A DNA stretch of 64,000 nt from Monoplex corrugatus (Eukaryota > Mollusca > Gastropoda > Littorinimorpha > Ranellidae), in NCBI GenBank assembly GCA_030674185.1, contig CM060312.1, positions 56,856,402 through 56,920,401 of the forward strand. The letters are read 5' to 3'. Numbering within the stretch: position 1 is the first letter of the stretch; each line of letters starts with the position of its first letter. The translations under genes were made by a program, and so were the position numbers. Shown one piece after another: positions 56,784 through 64,000 of the stretch. The notes under the pieces are model-generated. The model was not told the DNA's origin and made no database searches. It worked only from the letters and a program-made list of their open reading frames with translations.

Positions 56784-58172
56784 ATTTTCTTTCTTTTCGC
56801 TGTCTCTCTTCCCTCTTCTCGTTCTTCCCCACCCCGCCCTCTCTTTTTCTTGCTATTCAATCTTCTCTGTATAAGATTTTGTATTATACTGAACTGTTTT
56901 TGATCCTTGTAATGTATTTTTGTGTGGTGTAAACGTTATTTAGGCCAAGGCTGGGCCAAAATGTTTTTGTTTTAGTCATTCTTTTGCTTTCAGTCTTTCT
57001 TTTTTTTTCCTCTCTCGTGTTTTCAAAACGTTACTGCGTTAGTCAGTAGTAATCTTGATTCTATGGATATTCTCATTCTGCATTATTTGGAATCCTCTTG
57101 CTATTTATGTTTTGGTTGAGTTACAAGTCTTGTAAATACATTTTTTGCTCTCTCCTCCTCCTCTCTCCCTCCCTCCCCCCTCTCTATCAACTGAAATGAA
57201 AGTGCAGAACCACAGTGTGTTGGAACAGACGGATGCCCACGAAGAAGACATGCAGAGACGCTGCACAACTACATGATTGGTCTAAATTTCTGTTCCAATT
57301 TCAGTTAGCTTAAAGAAGAGGCACCATACAGTGCGAATGATTGATGAGTTCATAAACATGCGCTTCCCCTCATCAAGCGCAGCAACATGCACAGCTTCGC
57401 ATTAGAGTTTCAGATTGGACATTAGAATTAGATTTTGAAAACCGTTCCAGGGGGATTCACCGTTGTTGGGCACTTCCATACATGCTCTAAACGAATCTGC
57501 CAGCAATGGCCTATGTCAGAAAGCCATCAATTTACACTGTGTTAAAGTTTCAATACCACAAAAGTAAATGTTTCAGTTGTGATTACCGCTATTGGTTTAT
57601 CATTGTAGTTGTATGGCATGCTTCTGTGCCACAAAAAGGAAAAGCACACGCTTATTTTTGTGTTCACAATATGAAACACCGGCACGACTGCAGTATCACG
57701 AAAATGTTTATCAAACTTCGTATAATTCTGTGTTGTCTTCTTCTTTGTCGTTTGAACAGTGTTGCATTTTTGTGGCGCCAAATGTTCATATAACACTGCG
57801 TAATCTGATGGACTGGAAGACAAAAAAACAAACAAACAAAAAACACCTGCATCACAAGAGGGAAAGGGCAGACAGAAAGCCATGAATCTGCCCACAATAA
57901 GCAAGACTGATCGATTATCTGTCAGTCTACACATCATACGTTAGATGTTGACTTCAAAGTGCTCACAACACAAGTAGACGATACATCATAACTCAGAAAG
58001 TTTGTCAGTAACAGGAAGCAAGATATACGGATATAACCTACACTTACTGACCTAAACTGGTCAACAAATCGAAATAAGGTTTGTTTTAAAAAAAACAAAA
58101 AAAAACAAAAAAAACGACCAAACAATCAAACAAATAAAAACAAACAACAAATGGGTGCGTGAAAAACAAGAA
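56784..58172. other. Unassigned stretch
   Basis: T/C-rich to about 57180, then AT-rich unique-looking sequence. No gene recognised; AAAAACAAAAA-type runs at 58088-58110. Confidence 0.4.
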
Positions 58173-58492
58173 AACATCACCATCACCATCATCATGTGCC
58201 TTGTTCCATGGCGTTGATGATCATGGCCCTCCATATGAATCCAACGTTTGTCGTTGCAAGTACATCTCTTATCCTTTTTGTCCCCACCCACACTGAAAAA
58301 CTGTCTAATCTTTTGTTCCTAGGTTTCCCTAGTGCTCTTTTCCCCGTAGCTTTCATGTTGTGACTAGGTGCTCAAGTTTCTCTTGCCTTATAAAATGTTC
58401 TATCGATGTTGCTTGCCTTTTCCTAATCGTCTTCGTTAATATGCGCGCGCGCGCGGTGCGTGCGCGCGTGCGTGCGTGCGTGCGTGCGTGCG

Positions 58493-58546
<54 letters not shown>

Positions 58547-59350
58547 TCATTTAAACTATCTATTTTGTTTTATTTGCTGTTTATGGAACTCTTAACATTC
58601 GTCTTAAAAACCACATTTCAGCTGCCTCAATCTTCTTCCCACTTTGCTTGTTGATTGTCCAGACTTCGCATCCGTATAACAGTACTGGTTCTATAAAATA
58701 CTGAAAAACTTTCTTCCTGATGTCAGTTGATAGGCATTTGTTGGTAATAAAAAACGAAAAGCTTTTCATTTTCATTTGTGCTGTTTGAAAAGAACTTTTA
58801 TCACTTTCTACTCTAACTGCTGCTGTTTGGTCCCAATACATATTCCTCATTATTCCTGGGCCTTTTCCATCACTGTTGACCTTTTCCAGTAGGTTGATCA
58901 ATTTTACATACCTTACCTGAGCAAAAAATCTTGGTATAATCAACAAAACATAATTATAAATCCCTATTCAATTAATGTTCTATGAAAGTTATTATGATAT
59001 ATATGAAATGATGTATATGGCATTAACAGTTCCTTTCCCTGAATAAATTCACACTGTTCTTCTTTTATTCATGGTTTGATTCTATTCCTTGTCCAGAATC
59101 TTTGTCACATGTCATTTAGCGGACTGTACGATAGAGTTTGCATTTTACTGTCTTTGCTTTCTTTATAAGTGCAATGAAGATTGACTTTTGACAAAATTGT
59201 AGTTTTTTTCCCGGAGTCATAAACCTCATTTAGGAGGACTGTTACTCTTTCAATACCAAATTCATCTAGCACCTCTATGGTAGATCTGTCTGGTCTTGAG
59301 GCTTTTCCTCGTTTCATCTTTTTTACCGCTGCTCTAACTTCATCTTTCAT
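58173..59350 (-). pseudogene. RTE-type LINE ORF2, reverse transcriptase plus C-terminus, deleted inside
   Basis: In minus orientation it begins MKDEVRAAVKKMKRGKASRP DRSTIEVLDEFGIERVTVLL at 59350 (reverse transcriptase N-terminus). It degrades near 59200, resumes with VKLINLLEKVNSDGKGPGIM RNMYWDQTAAVRV near 58880, then skips the catalytic YADD region to FFITNKCLSTDIRKK, LLYGCEVWTINKQS and AEMWFLRRMLRVP at 58585. A (GT/GC)n array at 58441-58545 interrupts the rest, which ends in CATCACCATCATCATG at 58173. The catalytic core is lost, so it is not functional. Confidence 0.82.
58441..58545. repeat. (GC)n/(GT)n microsatellite within the RTE copy
   Basis: GCGCGCGCGCGC, GTGCGTGCGCGC and then GT repeat, placed between coding blocks that are contiguous in copies at 34193 and 37449. 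Confidence 0.93.
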
Positions 59351-59357
59351 TATTGGT

Positions 59358-59575
59358 TTATGGGATTAAAAGATATAAGAACTGCAACATGGAATGTTAG
59401 ATCCATGCTCCAGAAGGAAAAACTAGAAAATGTCAATGGGAAGAGTACATCGAAGAGATGGGGAGAGTACGTCGAAGACCTTTTGACGAATACGGAAGGA
59501 AGGAACACACCATTAGAAAGAGCTTTGAAAGGAAACAGAACAGACAGAAAGCAAAGAGCACTACAGTGGTAAACG
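59358..59575 (+). pseudogene. RTE endonuclease start and linker, inverted relative to the adjoining copy
   Basis: IRTATWNVRSMLQKEKLENV is the N-terminus of an RTE-type endonuclease. It is followed almost at once by KRWGEYVEDLL, a linker normally found just before the reverse transcriptase. The middle of the endonuclease is therefore deleted. It abuts the minus-strand piece at 59350 head to head. Confidence 0.75.
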
Positions 59576-60194
59576 AGTTTATTTACGATGAAGGAATACA
59601 TTATATTATCGGAAATAGTTTTTGACGTAAAGTGTTACCATTTTGATGACAATTTTGATTACTCCATATATCGTTTTCCTCAATGTAGTAAGGTGGCAGT
59701 TTTATATTTCATTTAGTTGTTTGGTGGTGGTGGTGGTGGTTGGGGGAGCCACCGTTTTAAAATTCTGTATTCCGGCATAAGTTGTCCGATTTTTAAACGG
59801 GTTTGGCCACTACAAAGCGCATAACAGTGTCAGCTCATAATATGACGAGATGAAAAATGTCCGGATCTACCTTGAGATTGCTGTTGTAGTGGAGGGTCTC
59901 AAAAACCGAAATAATGGCCTCAACCCGATGTATGTATTGTAAAAACAAAATGTTCACCATCAGCAGCGCTGTGCTTTTGCGGGGGAATCATCAACTTGTT
60001 GAACTGGCAGTTTTAGTTCTGTGGCCACTCTGTGCACATATGGACCCATTTGAGTGTTGCTGATGAACAAGCAGCCCGAGTGAGAAGCAGACAATTAGTT
60101 GCAAGCAGCCCTCCATCTGGAATCACTACTGTAACTACAGTAAAACAGATTACGGGAAAAACAAAAACCTACCACTCTCTGTTTTGTGTTGTGC
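59576..60194. other. Unassigned stretch
   Basis: A (TGG)n tract lies at 59721-59741; otherwise no feature recognised. Confidence 0.45.
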
Positions 60195-60248
60195 TCTCTC
60201 TCTCTCTCTCTCTTTCTGTTTTTCTTTGTGTGTGTGTGTGTGTGTGTG

Positions 60249-60293
<45 letters not shown>

Positions 60294-60425
60294 TGTGTGT
60301 GTATGCGCGCGTGTGTGCATGTGAAGCGAGTGCGTATATATCCGTGCATATGTGTGTGCTCGTGCATGCGTGTGCTGTGTGTGTGTGTGCGTACGTGTGT
60401 GGCTGTGTGAGGGGGTGGGTGGTGT
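60195..60425. repeat. (CT)n and (GT)n tract
   Basis: CT repeat 60195-60212, GT repeat 60229-60302 and degenerate GT-rich sequence to 60425. Confidence 0.95.
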
Positions 60426-60858
60426 GTATGTTATGTTACCGTCGATTTCAGGTCTGTTCGCAGAACATGCTATTAGACAAGGGGAAAAAAAATCACCATC
60501 ACCACCACTAACAACCACTCCAAAAACAACCAACCAACAAATCAATTTAAGAAGGGGAAAAATCACTTTAGTGTATGTGTGTGCGCGTGTACGTGGTGCG
60601 TGCGTGTGTATGCGCACCGATATGTGTATATATATTTGTGTTATACTTCAATATAAACTGCAGCTTAAATTCAACTTTTTTTTTAATTTGCTTAAAAAAA
60701 TTAAAAATGTACAAAAAAGCGCGTTATGATTGACAACGTTAGTGCCAAATAAAGTCATATCCAATTTCCTTGAATGATTGGTCTACTGTTTATGTGAAGT
60801 GTTCGTATTTTTTATTCGAGGGTTTAAGGATCCATTAGACTTTAAACTGTACTCTCGT

Positions 60859-60859
<1 letters not shown>
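60426..60859. other. Unassigned stretch
   Basis: No gene recognised. Confidence 0.4.
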
Positions 60860-60922
<63 letters not shown>

Positions 60923-61035
60923 GTGGTGCGTGTGTGTGTGTGGTGGCGCGTTTGTATGTGTGTGTGTGCGCGCGTGTTGTATGTGTGTGCGTGCGCGTGT
61001 GTGTATGTGTGTGCGTGTGAGTGTGCGCGCGCGTT
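60860..61035. repeat. (GT)n microsatellite
   Basis: Long GT array with GGTGGTGCG and GCGCGCG interruptions; an opposed CA array follows at 61096-61205. Confidence 0.96.
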
Positions 61036-61095
61036 CGGGTTATGCAAACAGGTGTACATACAAACAGAAAGCCGTGTACAACACAAACGAATGCG

Positions 61096-61134
<39 letters not shown>

Positions 61135-61205
61135 ATACAAACACGGATACACACACAGGTATGGGTGCACACGCAAACACACACGCACGCACGTATGCGT
61201 ACCCA
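61096..61205. repeat. (CG)n/(CA)n tract
   Basis: GCGCGCGCGC then CA repeat and degenerate CA-rich sequence. Confidence 0.93.
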
Positions 61206-62655
<1,450 letters not shown>

Positions 62656-62865
62656 TCACCTTTGCACTCCTGAATACTCTACAACCTCAGGCTCATCTTT
62701 GGCATCGTCTCCCGTGGGGATGCCGGGGGCTCTTTCAGTATAAACAGTATCACCATCTTCTGGAAATTCTCTGCTAGAAATTTCCTCTTTTCTGTCACTC
62801 TTAGTTTCTGCTCTCATTTTATGCATTGCTGGTTCATTCACCTGGATGTGTTCGATAAAGTCTTA
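62656..62865 (-). other. Weak candidate exon, function unknown
   Basis: The minus strand is open from just after a TAA near 62863. It encodes DFIEHIQVNEPAMHKMRAET, then KSDRKEEISSREFPEDGDTV YTERAPGIPTGDDAKDEPEV and VEYSGVQR before TGA at 62656. The charged, balanced composition differs from the low-complexity frames around it. AAGGTGAAG at the 3' side could be a splice donor (ending in VQR or VQ). The possible acceptor ACACATCCAG has a poor pyrimidine tract. I do not recognise the protein; it is not a Wnt exon and could be a retroelement remnant. Confidence 0.25.
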
Positions 62866-63232
62866 CATACTTTGTTTTCGGACTGATAATTGGGTACATG
62901 TATTAGGTGCATTTATGGCTCTAGGGAAATGTGATATGCGGAAGCCATTTCAGGAATTTAGGTCCATTTGTACATACTTGTAGTGCCCTTGTATTCAGGT
63001 ATGTTTTTTTTAAAATCCCCTGTGTAATAACTTGGACGGAGTTGTCAATGCTACAAGCATCTCCTTAGACTATGTGCACGAATTCATTGATATATATACT
63101 TAATTTTCTTTTCCTCTTTTTTCCTGTTCGAGTATTATGTATGTTCCGAAACGGTTACAGCCCTGATACGTCTCTATGCAGTCAGCTAAGCTTTAAACAA
63201 AACTGACAGTAACAATCCTTGGTATCAGAATG
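62866..63232. other. Unassigned stretch
   Basis: AT-rich, with no feature recognised. Confidence 0.4.
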
Positions 63233-63600
63233 ACGGTCCGATTAAAAAACGAGGAAGTCCTAGCTTGTGCCAAGATCCTTAGCCTCCAGAACCTGGTCGC
63301 AGCAATGGCGCCTCCATTGGCTGGGTTATGTCCACTGCACGGCGGATGGAAGGATCGCCAAAGACCTTCTCTACGGCGAGAGGGCTAACGATTCCAGATC
63401 ACAAGCACTCGCTTCCACGACATGTGTTGCAAGAGAGGTATGAAGTCCAGGGTCATCGATGTCAGGCAGTCGGAGGAGGGCCGTGCCTGCTGCTGGAGAC
63501 AAGAAGTGAAACCTGGAGAGGTTGAAAAGCAGCACGTAGCAGCGATGGCGCGAGGCAAACTCAGGACTTGCACTTCCAACCCACACAGCGAGCAATTCAA
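63233..63600 (+). pseudogene. Degraded LINE C-terminal fragment
   Basis: VRLKNEEVLACAKILSLQNL at 63233, then in another frame RLHWLGYVHCTADGRIAKDL LYGERA (63311-63390), then DMCCKRGMKSRVIDVRQSEE and WRQEVKPGEVEKQ in a third. The order matches the C-terminal end of a common LINE ORF2 type (RRxRWLGHVxRMxDGRIPKDLLYGEL...VCKRDMK...W). Two frame changes and a stop make it dead. Confidence 0.65.
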
Positions 63601-64000
63601 TTATCTCTTCGACATCGATAGATACTATTTGACTCTACTAATTACTCTCTGAAAGGGAAAACAAAAACCAGCAACCATGCACGCTAACAACACGTAAGGG
63701 AGAGAGAATTGCAAGATTCTGTGATTAGTTTCCTACGTGAGGAGATGACGATTATTTCATTTACTGTGCGACATGAAATTCAAAGCCACCTCAGTTAGTT
63801 TGATCTCAATATAACCAAAAGCACAAGCACAAGTAGAAGCGAAAGCTACCCATTTGGTGAATTGTCCTGAGTGCACTTGTATCACGTGACTTATCTGTGG
63901 CGTTCTATTTGTCAAACTGACCATAGCAACCAATCCATGTTAAAGATGAAGTATTTAACCTTGGAATCAGTCTAAGGTGAGTACACATTAAATACTTATA
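63601..64000. other. Unassigned stretch
   Basis: No feature recognised up to the window edge. Confidence 0.4.

Overview
The window is repeat-dense animal DNA with a single confidently recognised host-gene segment: the last coding exon of a Wnt gene, most like Wnt5, on the minus strand at 24359-24820. The exon has a spliced 5' edge. The window also has tRNA-derived SINEs with target-site duplications, L2- and RTE-type LINEs and very many microsatellites. Together these point to a metazoan. The SINE, LINE and microsatellite mixture resembles marine gastropod genomes, but that placement is inference: there is no organellar, rRNA or species-diagnostic sequence here.

Layout. 1-4 kb: fragment of an L2-like endonuclease (minus), a SINE with a 12-bp target duplication, two copies of a second retroposon (repeat B) and opposed CA and GT arrays. 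4.1-10.5 kb: a 59-bp satellite with higher-order structure, including an apparently perfect 718-bp tandem duplication. It is split by a 5'-truncated L2-like LINE that keeps a long open reverse transcriptase frame. 10.5-24 kb: 67-bp and ~45-bp minisatellites, a SINE inserted in one of them, two copies of a palindromic TTAA-bounded MITE, and degraded LINE 3' ends. 23.8-24.8 kb: Wnt 3' UTR region and terminal exon.

24.8-64 kb lies upstream of that exon in Wnt orientation. I see no earlier Wnt exon there, so most of it is probably one large intron, although a separate gene cannot be excluded. It holds an RTE-type LINE graveyard (at least six truncated copies ending in ATG-rich tails, one apparently 5'-inverted) and a retroposed unit joining an antisense U2 snRNA 5' piece to repeat B. 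It also holds long minisatellites (40, 46, 23 and 56 bp), three more MITE copies, more SINEs and many GT/GA arrays. One short open segment at 62656-62865 (minus) looks more protein-like than its surroundings and is only a weak exon candidate.

No operons, CRISPR arrays, viral genomes or functional RNA genes were found. Most long open frames are by-products of short-period repeats. The most notable structures are the TTAA-bounded foldback MITE family, the U2/repeat B chimera, the SINE family with target duplications, and the 59-bp satellite with its recent 718-bp duplication.
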